Shown here piece by piece: positions 46,061 to 54,734 of a DNA stretch of 64,000 nt. The first letter of the stretch is position 1, and every line of letters begins with the position of its first letter. The DNA lies in NCBI RefSeq assembly GCF_000621485.1, contig NZ_JHYF01000009.1, positions 62,001-126,000 of the forward strand, in the 5' to 3' direction. The notes below the pieces were generated by a model. The model searched no databases. It had not been told where the DNA came from and saw only the letters and a list, made by a program, of their open reading frames with translations. The position numbers and the translations under genes were made by a program. Source of the stretch: Alkaliphilus transvaalensis ATCC 700919 (GTDB taxonomy: Bacteria; Bacillota; Clostridia; Peptostreptococcales; Natronincolaceae).

Positions 46061-46220
46061 ACTCCTCGTCTGGGTTTTAGCACTAAATGACGTAGATTCA
46101 AAGTTTGAATCAGCTATCTTAAGCAGACCTTAATCCGATCATGCCTGTTCTACCCATTGGCGTCTCTCGACATTTTTGGGCAATAGCCTGTGTTCATTTA
46201 GGAGCCTCTCCTAACAAGTT
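46061..46220 (-). promoter_or_regulatory. M-box Mg2+ riboswitch 2 (controls mgtE)
   Basis: Same block order as the first copy: TTAGGAGAGGCTCCTA (46214-46199), ACAGGCTATTGCCC, ATGTCGAGAGACGCC, AATGGGTAGAACAGGC, CGGATTAAGGTC, AGCTGATTCA, and GTGCTAAAACCC (46086-46075). The two copies are nearly identical over more than 130 bases; they differ mainly in the closing stem and at the peripheral helix near AGCTTAAGGTAGC versus GCTTAAGATAGC. Confidence 0.95.
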
Positions 46221-46242
46221 ATTTTGTTTTTAATCCTTTTTC

Positions 46243-46271
46243 ATTATATTCAGTAGAATTAATTATGTCAA
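46243..46271 (-). promoter_or_regulatory. Sigma-A promoter of the mgtE M-box
   Basis: TTGACA (46271-46266), 17-base spacer, TATAAT (46248-46243): full consensus. The rest of the gap to 46547 holds no gene and no clear element. Confidence 0.9.
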
Positions 46272-46547
46272 GTATAAATATATTTTTTCATTTACTGATC
46301 TATCTTTATAAAACAACATTACTCCCTCATATATAATCTAAAGTTATTAAAGCCATCTCTGAAGTCTTGGTGTTTTAAGGCTTCCCACGGTTTAGGTTAT
46401 TTTAATCCCAAACACAATTGTTAGCATTATATACAAAATATATCCAAATCTGTACTTATTAAAATGCGTATGTATATCCAATTTATATTTATTAATATAA
46501 ATCTAATATCAATTACGCAATTTCCTCAAGTATTCCTATTAATCAAG

Positions 46548-47009
46548 CTATGTCAATCTTTTTTCAAAACATTCAACTAGCTTTCCTTGATATTGGCTAT
46601 TTTTATAAAACTTGAAGCCTAAGGATGTCCAATATTTTTTAGCGTTAATATTATTTTGTAATATACCAATTCGAATATTATTAAAGCTTTCCTCTTTTAA
46701 TTTATTCTCAAAGGCTACATATGACTTTTTCCCATATCCTCTAGAATGGTAATCTCCATGTATCATCAGTAATCCTATCCAAGGACAGTTGTCCTTAGGA
46801 TTATTTTTTAAAAAATCAATAACACCTATATACTGATTATCTAAAATCATCAGGTAACTATCAGTAACTTGATTAAGAAATTCCTCTCTTACTTCCTCTA
46901 TTGACCTTAAGGGATTCCCGTTTTCTAGAATATTATAATGAGGATTTGAGTTAAGTATCTCAAGAACAAGCTCTAATGTATTTTCCGTAATAGGCTGAAA
47001 TTTAATCAT
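46548..47009 (-). CDS. GNAT-family N-acetyltransferase
   Basis: 153 residues. Beta-strand and acetyl-CoA loop typical of GNAT: IGVIDFLKNNPKDNCPWIGLLMI, then YHSRGYGKKSYVAFENKL (R/Q-x-x-G-x-G/A variant RGYGKK) and GILQNNINAKKYWTSLGF near the end. Substrate unknown. First of several GNAT genes in this part of the window; single gene. Confidence 0.85.
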   Translation of the reverse strand: MIKFQPITENTLELVLEILNSNPHYNILENGNPLRSIEEVREEFLNQVTDSYLMILDNQYIGVIDFLKNNPKDNCPWIGLLMIHGDYHSRGYGKKSYVAFENKLKEESFNNIRIGILQNNINAKKYWTSLGFKFYKNSQYQGKLVECFEKRLT

Positions 47010-47126
47010 ATTGAGTCCCCTTTAATGAATTAAAATAAAAAATAGATCAACTATAAAGTTAGCTTTACAAAAAACTTTGAGCCTTCTTTCATAGCAATTT
47101 TTCAATTTAACACTCAAAACAAATAA

Positions 47127-47564
47127 TCAATTTGACTTATTACTGCTTTTTGATCTATTCCCAATAAAAGCTACTATTCCTAAAAGAATATACATAAATG
47201 CATAACTTATTGAAACGTCTTTAAATGCATCGGGATGTAATTCTGTGAAAAGACTATTGCTCCAAACATATACTAAAAGAAGGCTCCATGTGAGAAAAAA
47301 GGTTATTATATAGATTACAATCTTTGATTTTAGTCTTTTTCTTAAGATATCAAAAAGATATAAGCCCGCCACTAATATTGAATGTAAAATAAATCTACCT
47401 AATAAATGCACATATGGTCCAATGCCTTCTTTAGCTGGCCATAAACCCACTAGGATTGGTATGGTATCTAGTAATGTAAAAACTGTAAATAGAATACAAA
47501 CTGTTATTAGTTTATTTTTTAAAATTTTTGAGTATATATCATTAACTTTACTTTGTATATTCAT
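47127..47564 (-). CDS. Hypothetical four-TM membrane protein (145 aa)
   Basis: Four hydrophobic segments: TVCILFTVFTLLDTIPILVGLW, LGRFILHSILVAGLYLFDIL, VIYIITFFLTWSLLLVYVW and SYAFMYILLGIVAFIG. No motif I can assign with confidence; similar small clostridial membrane proteins (DUF6608-like) have this layout. AGGGAAAGG ribosome site. It lies 63 bases downstream of the NTF2-like gene and may share its transcript. Confidence 0.6.
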   Translation of the reverse strand: MNIQSKVNDIYSKILKNKLITVCILFTVFTLLDTIPILVGLWPAKEGIGPYVHLLGRFILHSILVAGLYLFDILRKRLKSKIVIYIITFFLTWSLLLVYVWSNSLFTELHPDAFKDVSISYAFMYILLGIVAFIGNRSKSSNKSN

Positions 47565-47627
47565 GATTTCCTTTCCCTCCTCCCATTATGATCTGTTGTT
47601 GAACCTATTAAAAAAATTATGATTGCT

Positions 47628-48017
47628 TTATATTGTTTTAATAGGTCTACCAACTTGCTTCTCAATCCTCCATTGAGGGGGTTTTCCATCATCACCCCAG
47701 TATTCATTAAGCACTTTAATTTTATCACGATCAAATTCAAAAAATGATGTTGCATGGACTGATATGTCCTCATCTTTAAGTTGCACTTTCACTACAGAAA
47801 TTACTAAATTATCTATGGATTCCAATCGTTCAATTTTAATATTCCAATCTCCTGGATATTCCGAATTAACTCTTACAAATTCTTCTACATTAAACCTTTC
47901 ATTTGTATTATTCCAGTTAATTATGGCCTCGTTATGAAAATACTTCTTTATATTGTCCCAATTCTGTTTATCCATATCATTCCATAAAGCTTTTATTTGT
48001 TCTTGATATTTCACCAA
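47628..48017 (-). CDS. NTF2-like (SnoaL) family protein
   Basis: 129 residues with the cone-shaped NTF2 fold pattern: two helices (YQEQIKALWNDMDKQNWDNIKKYFHNEAIINW) and then beta-strands (ISVHATSFFEFDRDKIKVLNEYWGDDGKPPQWR). WGDDGxPPxWR is typical of a subgroup common in Firmicutes. It could bind a small ligand or act as an isomerase; no catalytic residues can be named. Confidence 0.75.
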   Translation of the reverse strand: MVKYQEQIKALWNDMDKQNWDNIKKYFHNEAIINWNNTNERFNVEEFVRVNSEYPGDWNIKIERLESIDNLVISVVKVQLKDEDISVHATSFFEFDRDKIKVLNEYWGDDGKPPQWRIEKQVGRPIKTI

Positions 48018-48057
48018 CTCATCCCCCTAATTTTATTAGTATCTTATCAGCTATAAA

Positions 48058-48858
48058 TCAAATCTTTTGAGTTGTTGTAATAATACTAAAGGGATACTCT
48101 TTTATCATTTGAAAACCCAGCTTACTAGCTAATTTATTTGATGCGGTGTTCTCTACAGAGCAATCCCATTTAGGCTCTATAGAATGCTTTAGACACACTT
48201 TTATTAAGTGTGAAGTAAGATAAGCCGCTATCCCTTTTCCACGGTATTCTTTTTGTGTTTGAATGTCAATTTCAGCCTCTACTGCTTCTACTGATGCGCT
48301 TATTGCGTGGCCTATAATTTGATTACCATCCAACAATATATATCCAAATCCATTTTTAAGGAATAATTCTTTACTCTCCCAGAAAATGCTTAATTCCTTA
48401 TTATATTCAAAGACTTCATCAATATTATCTGAATTAATTTCTTTAAGTTTATACTTAAAGTTTTTCTTTGAATATAGGTCATAATCAAAATCGTAACCTA
48501 TAAATTTGTATTGAACCCTTGGATAATCCCTAACAACCACAGAAGTGTTTCCGACAATTTTCTTTTTCCACTCTTCTGGTATTCCAAACCAAAGAATTGA
48601 TCCATTAGCTACTATTGCCTCCGAAACAAGAAAGTTCATTAATTGTGAATTAAAATTATCATCACTAGTTTCTCCTACCAAATAAAACCATCCATTGTCA
48701 CTTAAAATTGCAGCAACAGAAGGTTTATTTAAACAATCCACATATACTTTTCCTTTCTTCTTTTTAGATATTATCGACTTTAAAAGTGGATAATGGGAGT
48801 TTTCTTTGTTAAGTAAAGGTCTAATTATATCGATATTTATATTTTCCAACTGAAACAT
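48058..48858 (-). CDS. GNAT acetyltransferase of the PF12746 type
   Basis: 266 residues. The N-half carries GKVYVDCLNKPSVAAILSDNGWFYLVG, the subgroup's pseudo-domain, and the C-half the catalytic GNAT part: EAEIDIQTQKEYRGKGIAAYLTSHLIKVCLKHSIEPKWDCSVENTASNKLASKLGF. RGKGIA is the acetyl-CoA loop. Related paralogues lie at 50105-51163 and at the right edge. Substrate unknown, possibly an antibiotic-like amine. Confidence 0.88.
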   Translation of the reverse strand: MFQLENINIDIIRPLLNKENSHYPLLKSIISKKKKGKVYVDCLNKPSVAAILSDNGWFYLVGETSDDNFNSQLMNFLVSEAIVANGSILWFGIPEEWKKKIVGNTSVVVRDYPRVQYKFIGYDFDYDLYSKKNFKYKLKEINSDNIDEVFEYNKELSIFWESKELFLKNGFGYILLDGNQIIGHAISASVEAVEAEIDIQTQKEYRGKGIAAYLTSHLIKVCLKHSIEPKWDCSVENTASNKLASKLGFQMIKEYPFSIITTTQKI

Positions 48859-48897
48859 TTCTGCAAAACTCCTCCCTTAGTTAAATGTTCACAATCT

Positions 48898-49152
48898 CTA
48901 TACTACATGTCGATGGTTCTCTTGAAACTTAAGTACATCTTCACCATCGCCTTCTCCCCTAACCAGTCTCAAATCTGGGTTTCCAAATGCAGTCTCAAAA
49001 ATATCAATAATTCTTATATTACACCTAGGTGTTCCTTTATGATCTTCTACCGTTACTATTTTTCCTTTTATATCAATAAGTTCTTGTAACTCTAACTCTG
49101 AATATTCTTCTTTAAAGCTACAGGTCGCTGTCTTTTTCCCATCAATTATTTG
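48898..49152 (-). pseudogene. Truncated ASCH-domain protein remnant
   Basis: About 84 codons without a start codon, opening right after a TAA. The translation QIIDGKKTATCSFKEEYSEL then GKIVTVEDHKGTPRCNIRIIDI, ending around RGEGDGEDVLKFQENHRHVV, keeps the ASCH family landmarks (KTATCS, a G-x-P-R-C strand and GEGD). Normal ASCH proteins have about 40 further residues at the N-terminus and end with a WR..H..FF segment. Both ends are lost here, so this is a decayed gene. ASCH proteins are RNA-binding or amidohydrolase-like. Confidence 0.75.
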
Positions 49153-49201
49153 TTACTTGATGTGGTAGTAGCTACACCTTGTTGAATTACGTATATTATA
49201 G

Positions 49202-50014
49202 CTACCTCTTTTCTAACTCTATTGAAAATAGTCTTTCAAATTCTTTATCAGATTCCATAGCAAAATTATAAGGTGTTATTTTTAATCCTTTCATATCAAT
49301 ATTATCTATTGTTGCATACCACATCAAATATTTTTCCAACGGCAAGTTATTTTTCACTTTTATATGGCCTCCATCCCTTATCAATAAACCATCTTTGGCA
49401 ATTAATTCTGCATCAAAATATAATCTTGCGCCCGGAACATATTCTTCATTTTTACTCATAATAATTCTTCCATGGTGTTTAGAATTCACAATAATTTCTC
49501 CTGTTACACCACCATGGGTAAACATAATATAATCACTATATTCTTCATGATCTCCTAAAAGTGCCCCTATTGGCTTGGATTCATTAATTGTTCCTTCCTG
49601 CTTCAGCATATTCCATGACTTTAACGCCTTATCTTGAAGGATACTTTTAAATCCATCTAATGTTGTGCTGTGAACTAATATGTTTTTTTCATAAGGACGG
49701 AGAAAATTATCTTTAAATGAATGCTCTTTATAAACCTGTTTTGCATCTTCATAATCATCTTTAGAAATTGAAAGAATGATATGTTTTCCATAAGATAGTT
49801 CATATTCTATAAAGTCACATACTCTATATTGCCAACTATCACATTTTTTACTAATTGCCAGTCTTAAAACATTAGCATTTCCTCCACTAAACAGATTATA
49901 GCTATCATCGTCGGTTACTTCTAAGAAAATCCAGTTAACATCATATGGCATTCCTGTTATTGGGTTGATGTAACTTGGTTTGAATTTCCCATCAACAAAA
50001 TGAATTCCACTCAA
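49202..50014 (-). CDS. Uncharacterised protein, possible ADP-ribosyltransferase-like fold
   Basis: 270 residues from a TTG at 50014, eight bases after GGAGGAGA. The N-terminal half has INPITGMPYDVNWIFLEVTDDDSYNLFSGGNANVLRLAISKK; the second half starts ILVHSTTLDGFKSILQDKALKSW, which resembles the His-Thr then 'IL..GL' opening of PARP-, DarT- and phosphotransferase-type enzymes, followed by GGVTGEIIVNSKHHGRI and PGARLYFDAELIAKDG. The catalytic residues cannot be fixed by eye. No immunity or antitoxin gene is adjacent, so a toxin role is only a possibility. Unknown function. Confidence 0.7.
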   Translation of the reverse strand: MSGIHFVDGKFKPSYINPITGMPYDVNWIFLEVTDDDSYNLFSGGNANVLRLAISKKCDSWQYRVCDFIEYELSYGKHIILSISKDDYEDAKQVYKEHSFKDNFLRPYEKNILVHSTTLDGFKSILQDKALKSWNMLKQEGTINESKPIGALLGDHEEYSDYIMFTHGGVTGEIIVNSKHHGRIIMSKNEEYVPGARLYFDAELIAKDGLLIRDGGHIKVKNNLPLEKYLMWYATIDNIDMKGLKITPYNFAMESDKEFERLFSIELEKR

Positions 50015-50104
50015 AATATCTCCTCCTTCAAGAAATGATTAACCCATTAGTAAGCAATAACTTACCTGAAATAGCCATCCCTAATTGTATCAGTTATCTA
50101 GACT

Positions 50105-51163
50105 CTACAAATTAGAAGTTGCCACATCTAAAAATGTCGTATTGGTAAAGTTAGAACACATACCATAAGTTTTAAGCTTTTCAATATGATTTTTTATTTT
50201 TAAATAATTTATTGTGACTTTTCCAGTATTCATCTTTGCTATAAGACTAATTGTCTTTTCGACATCATTAGATTTTATATACGAATATAGACAGTCTATT
50301 AAAAGACATTCTTCAGTTATAGAAGCATCTTCTAAATATACAGCCCACTCATACCACTCTGCTTCAGTTAAATCAGTTGGATTTTCTATTGGTGGATATG
50401 ATGAAAAGGAGTAATACTTATTTTTATACGTAAACCCTAATTTCTCTGCTATAGCAATAGATCCCTTATTTGAATCGACACACATCCAATCAATTTTTTT
50501 GTATCCCTTAGCAAAACAATCCATTATGGTTGTAGCTACAACTATTTTGCCTAAGCCTTTATTTCTATACCTTTCGTCTGTATATACTCCAATTGCAATT
50601 TTGTCTTCATAATAGCAATCACTCAATGAAAAGCTTACGATTACTTTTTCATTATGTATAAAATATCCAGAACCGTAATTTTTAAATCTTTTATCTTCAC
50701 CCCAACTCTTAATCCAGTTTAGTACTTTATCAAGGTTTTCATAGTCCTTTAGCTCTATGTTTGATATATCTACTTTTTTCATTTCATAACCTTCAGGCAA
50801 ATTGATATTATATTCAACAAAATCATCAATCTTTAACTCATAATGCCTTCTTGCATATTTTCTAATAAAAGGATTCTTATGAATAGATGGTATTTTCTCA
50901 ATCCATTCACTGGAATCTGGAGTTAACTGATCCCAAAAATCTAATTTCGCGTTCACCTTCGAATTAAAAGCTTCATCATTAGTTCGACCCGCAATTAAAT
51001 TGCACTCATTAGTTAGTATCAGTGCTACAGTTGGATTTTTAATATTGTTAACATATACTTCGCCAGGCATCCTTCCATTAATAACGGAAAGTACTGATAA
51101 TTCATTTCTAGATTTAATCAGATGAGCTACTTTATTAAAGTCCTTACTGTTTAATTTAATCAT
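50105..51163 (-). CDS. GNAT acetyltransferase of the PF12746 type with a C-terminal extension
   Basis: 352 residues. GEVYVNNIKNPTVALILTNECNLIAG corresponds to the first half of the 48058-48858 protein, and VYTDERYRNKGLGKIVVATTIMDCFAKGYKKIDWMCVDSNKGSIAIAEKLGF to the catalytic half (RNKGLG loop). About 95 extra residues follow (LTEAEWYEWAVYLEDAS with CLYSYIKSNDVEKTISLIAK), forming a small helical domain not seen in the paralogue. Substrate unknown. Confidence 0.85.
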   Translation of the reverse strand: MIKLNSKDFNKVAHLIKSRNELSVLSVINGRMPGEVYVNNIKNPTVALILTNECNLIAGRTNDEAFNSKVNAKLDFWDQLTPDSSEWIEKIPSIHKNPFIRKYARRHYELKIDDFVEYNINLPEGYEMKKVDISNIELKDYENLDKVLNWIKSWGEDKRFKNYGSGYFIHNEKVIVSFSLSDCYYEDKIAIGVYTDERYRNKGLGKIVVATTIMDCFAKGYKKIDWMCVDSNKGSIAIAEKLGFTYKNKYYSFSSYPPIENPTDLTEAEWYEWAVYLEDASITEECLLIDCLYSYIKSNDVEKTISLIAKMNTGKVTINYLKIKNHIEKLKTYGMCSNFTNTTFLDVATSNL

Positions 51164-51300
51164 TCAACATCTCCTTCAACATTATTATTTATTTTGCCAC
51201 TACCTATACCTGTTCCTGATGTTGTAATAGTATATGGTATAAAACAATCCCATAGGAATGTCATTGCATTGTAATGTAAAAGTAGTCTAACCCTCTATAT

Positions 51301-51816
51301 CTAACCCTCTATTGAAATAACATTTTTTCTTGTATATTCCTCATCTCCTAATACATAATAAAAGAATCTAGAACTGGAAAATTCTCTACTCCAAATTTCA
51401 ACGCTTTCTTTGGTTTCAATATCTTCCAATATAATTTTGCTGACTACAGGATCAAATACCTCACCAGATAAAATATTGATTTTTTCTCCCTTTTCAGTCT
51501 CGATAGAAAAACCACCAGTTAGATACTCTCCATCACTTTCAAATATAGTAATTGGAGTTTGCCTTTCAAATTTGTATTTCCCACCTTTTTCAGTAAGGAC
51601 AGATGTTCCTAGCCCACCATCCCTTTCAAAAAATAAAAGTGTAGTATTTTGATATTTTTCAACAGATAGAAAAACATCGTCCTCTGTTATACTATTGGCA
51701 ATTGCTTCATTTACATCTGTATAATATTCAGAATTAATGATATCATCACCCTGAGAGCAAGCTGTCAATAGAACAAGCATCAGTATTAAGATTAAATATA
51801 AAACTTTATTCTTCAT
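51301..51816 (-). CDS. Hypothetical lipoprotein (171 aa)
   Basis: Lipobox LLTACSQG after a hydrophobic leader (VLYLILILMLVLL). The mature part is beta-rich (YQNTTLLFFERDGGLGTS; KGEKINILSGEVFD) with no motif I recognise. Membrane-anchored on the outer face. It is 42 bases downstream of the S41 peptidase gene on the same strand, so the two may be cotranscribed. Confidence 0.75.
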   Translation of the reverse strand: MKNKVLYLILILMLVLLTACSQGDDIINSEYYTDVNEAIANSITEDDVFLSVEKYQNTTLLFFERDGGLGTSVLTEKGGKYKFERQTPITIFESDGEYLTGGFSIETEKGEKINILSGEVFDPVVSKIILEDIETKESVEIWSREFSSSRFFYYVLGDEEYTRKNVISIEG

Positions 51817-51857
51817 AGAATCTCCCCAATTATTAATGTTTTTTCGACTTCACTTTT

Positions 51858-53126
51858 TTAGACTACAATTTCATTCAGTCTATCCAAAATCTTTAATGCT
51901 TCTTCTAAATCTAAATCCTTTTCAATATGTTCTGGAGTCCAAGGAATATAGATATCTGGTTCTATACCATTATATGTAAATTGTTTTTTCATCACACTTG
52001 CCATCTTTGAGGTAGGATACATAAGTTGAAATACTTCATCAATTTTGATTGAAGTTAAATTACTATAGTCAAGAACACCAGCAGTTGGTCTACCCATTAC
52101 AGTAACCTTACTTGCTTGTTTAACATCATATATAAATTGATCTCCCGAACTACCACAATATGTGTCAGTAATAACAATAACATGTTTGGGGTTTACTGTC
52201 GTTTTATTAAAAGATTGCATTATAGAATCTAAAGTAGAATCTATCTTAACGAAGCCTTTCCCTCTATTAGTCTCCATTAATTTTATATACTTTTCAACAT
52301 CTTCCTTCGACTCCCAATTTGCACTATATGCCTTTAGTAGTTCTACTCGAGTATCACAATTTCTTTCAGTCATTAAATAAAAAAGATCTTCTGATTTCCG
52401 CTTTTCTCCCTTTGAAAACAAATATGGTAATAGTGGGTAGTAGGCATCGTCTGAACCTCCCCCGTTATTTCTTACATCAATAATCCAATTCGGTGTCTGT
52501 TCCATTGCTTTACGATTCTTAGTCATAAGTTTTAAAATAGCATCAGGATTAGCGAAATCTTCAAAGCACATATATAGTATTTTGTCATTTAAATTCTTCA
52601 TCTCGTACTTAGACTCTCTTCTCTTAAATTTATAGTTATGGACATCATAGTACAGTTTTTCACCATTATTTAACTGAAAAGTAACTGTATTAGCGCTAGA
52701 AATTAAACTATTCCATTTTTGTCTTTCTAGGACATCACTTTTAAGTTTTCTTATATTATCCTTTCCTAACAATTCGATGTTTTTACCATTTATTTCTATA
52801 ATTTGCCAACCTTTTTTAACATTAGATTCTTCTGTTAGTACATCTATTACATAGAGGCTATTTTTATAACGTCTAACACGAAAACCACAATTTTTTATAG
52901 GTCCTCCATTTGCTAACCAAATCAAATGACCATCTTTAAAATCTGAAAGATAATCATCAACTATACTATAAAACCCTTCATCATGAAGCTGGTTGGATGT
53001 TAGAAGGTTAATAATTTGGTCAAGAAATATCTCTGGGTTGTCCCACCCGATTTTTTCATCTTTACCCCCATAGTCATTTCTCATAATTTCAACAATTTGA
53101 TTAAACATACTTACATAGTCCCTCAT
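51858..53126 (-). CDS. S41-family (tricorn/CTP-like) peptidase, cytoplasmic
   Basis: 422 residues, no signal peptide. The central PDZ-like part (GWQIIEINGKNIELLG) is followed by the catalytic domain with WIIDVRNNGGGSDDAYYPLL and HVIVITDTYCGSSGDQFIYDVKQ, whose CGSSGDQF carries the nucleophile serine, and the C-terminal IEPDIYIPWTPEHIEKDLDLEEAL. Most S41 members are exported; this one lacks an export signal, so its target would be intracellular unless another path is used. Confidence 0.85.
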   Translation of the reverse strand: MRDYVSMFNQIVEIMRNDYGGKDEKIGWDNPEIFLDQIINLLTSNQLHDEGFYSIVDDYLSDFKDGHLIWLANGGPIKNCGFRVRRYKNSLYVIDVLTEESNVKKGWQIIEINGKNIELLGKDNIRKLKSDVLERQKWNSLISSANTVTFQLNNGEKLYYDVHNYKFKRRESKYEMKNLNDKILYMCFEDFANPDAILKLMTKNRKAMEQTPNWIIDVRNNGGGSDDAYYPLLPYLFSKGEKRKSEDLFYLMTERNCDTRVELLKAYSANWESKEDVEKYIKLMETNRGKGFVKIDSTLDSIMQSFNKTTVNPKHVIVITDTYCGSSGDQFIYDVKQASKVTVMGRPTAGVLDYSNLTSIKIDEVFQLMYPTSKMASVMKKQFTYNGIEPDIYIPWTPEHIEKDLDLEEALKILDRLNEIVV

Positions 53127-53203
53127 CTAAATCCCCCTTATCTTCACATTTTTATCCCCTAATAAAAATTCCATTAACATCTTACATAGCTCTTTCTTTT
53201 TGC

Positions 53204-53353
53204 TTAAAACAATTTATTTTTGCAAGAGATTCCAGCTTCATTTTTAAAGTTCTCAGAAACCCATTGTCCCTCTCTTTTAAAGAGTTCTAATACTACTTGT
53301 CGATTTGTCGGTGGTCTTATATCCACCTCTGCAAGATGGCAAGAATAGGCTCT
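53204..53353 (-). pseudogene. Possible protein remnant, unidentified
   Basis: 50 codons open without a start, reading CHLAEVDIRPPTNRQVVLELF, then REGQWVSENFKNEAGIS, to a TAA. The text looks like real protein (compositional balance, no low complexity) but is too short to identify and lacks an initiator. The remaining bases between 53127 and 53481 show nothing else. Confidence 0.35.
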
Positions 53354-53481
53354 TTATGTTAAAAGTACTTGATAAAAACATCTGACTGCTTAGTATACAA
53401 TAGAAGAATACAAAGTTGATGTTAAGTGATGTTGGCAATGGTAATTCCCACTTTATCCTTCCATATGCTCCTTTTAAAGTT

Positions 53482-54045
53482 TTAATAATGCCCTAAAATT
53501 GGTTTATTTTTTGAGCGGTGTTTACGGTCAGGTTCATATTCTTGCCAGTATACTCTTTTTTCATTAAAACGTGTCCTAGCTTCTTTAGTCTCTGCAGGAT
53601 GACCAACTAATACAATACCGAGAGGAATAACATAATCAGGTATATTCAATAGCTTTTTTAAAGGTTTAATATTGCTTTCAATTGGATGTACTCCGATCCA
53701 AACTGTGCCAAGATCAATACTTGTTGCAGCAATTAAAATATTTTCTATTGCTGCACTACAGTCTTGTACCCACATTTCACGACCTGGCCCCTTAAATGCT
53801 AATTTCATATTTCCACACACAACAATAGCTACTGGAGCATTATATCTTGCGAAAATTAACTTTTCTTTTAGCACTGTAAGTTTTTCAACCTCATTTATGA
53901 CTATAAATTCCCATGGTTGACAATTAGCTGCAGTAGGTGCTGCTGTTGCTGCCTTTAATAAAGTTATAATTGCATCTTTTTCAACTGGCTTATCTAGATA
54001 TTTTCTGATACTTCTTCTTTTGTAAATCGTTTCTATGACATCCAT
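53482..54045 (-). CDS. Nitroreductase-family FMN oxidoreductase
   Basis: 187 residues. YKRRSIRKYLDKPVEKDAIITLLKAA and APTAANCQPWEFIVINE form the FMN-binding start; AAIENILIAATSIDLGTVWIGVHP and IPLGIVLVGHPAE complete the family. Reduces nitro, quinone or flavin substrates with NAD(P)H in the cytoplasm. A second paralogue at 58179-58682 has the same signature. Monocistronic. Confidence 0.9.
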   Translation of the reverse strand: MDVIETIYKRRSIRKYLDKPVEKDAIITLLKAATAAPTAANCQPWEFIVINEVEKLTVLKEKLIFARYNAPVAIVVCGNMKLAFKGPGREMWVQDCSAAIENILIAATSIDLGTVWIGVHPIESNIKPLKKLLNIPDYVIPLGIVLVGHPAETKEARTRFNEKRVYWQEYEPDRKHRSKNKPILGHY

Positions 54046-54153
54046 ATTGTAACATCCCTTCGATCCTTTTTAAATTTTCTTTTGAAATCGTGAGTATTAC
54101 CTAAGGAAGTAGATGTCTCTGCATCTTTAAACTTACTAGATATCAAAACCTCA

Positions 54154-54720
54154 TTAAGTATAATTTATTGACTTTACACGGTCGTCTATATAATCATACA
54201 CCTTTACAATTTCTACTTCATAATTATTTTTTATTTCAAAGTAATCGACACAAGTTTCCATACACTTTTTTCTTAATTCATCATGTTCTTTTATATATTG
54301 TAATAATGATCTATCTTCTGGATAGGTACGATTTTCAATTGCATTTCTAAACTTTGCGATATTCGATTGAAAACTTTTCTCGATATATTTTTCCGAAAAT
54401 CCCAAGAATACTGATATAATTTTTTCTGAATAGAATTTATTAAAATCCTTTATAAAATGTGGCATTATATAGCAGCCTTCTATGATAATATTTTGCTTGT
54501 TCTCTATATTGGTCATTATAATTCCTCTAATAATCGGCCATAACTTTTCTCCAATTAGTTCGTTACTATCTAGTGGTGTAAATCCACAGTTCTCATCAGC
54601 TCTGTATAAACCCATCTTTAAGTGATCGATAGAGAGATATGGCATTTTATACTTTTCAAGTAACTTTTGAGCCATTAGGGTTTTGCCAGTACATCCAATA
54701 CCACCTATTAAAATAACCAT
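54154..54720 (-). CDS. P-loop small-molecule kinase-like protein
   Basis: 188 residues. Walker A GGIGCTGKT at the extreme N-terminus, then YLSIDHLKMGLYRADENCGFTPLD and NIIIEGCYIMPHFIKDF, a layout shared with 2-phosphoglycerate-kinase-like and zeta/AAA_33 proteins. Likely phosphorylates a small molecule; no antitoxin partner is seen. It is 14 bases downstream of the 54735 gene and may share its transcript. Confidence 0.75.
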   Translation of the reverse strand: MVILIGGIGCTGKTLMAQKLLEKYKMPYLSIDHLKMGLYRADENCGFTPLDSNELIGEKLWPIIRGIIMTNIENKQNIIIEGCYIMPHFIKDFNKFYSEKIISVFLGFSEKYIEKSFQSNIAKFRNAIENRTYPEDRSLLQYIKEHDELRKKCMETCVDYFEIKNNYEVEIVKVYDYIDDRVKSINYT

Positions 54721-54734
54721 TAGTCATTATCTCC

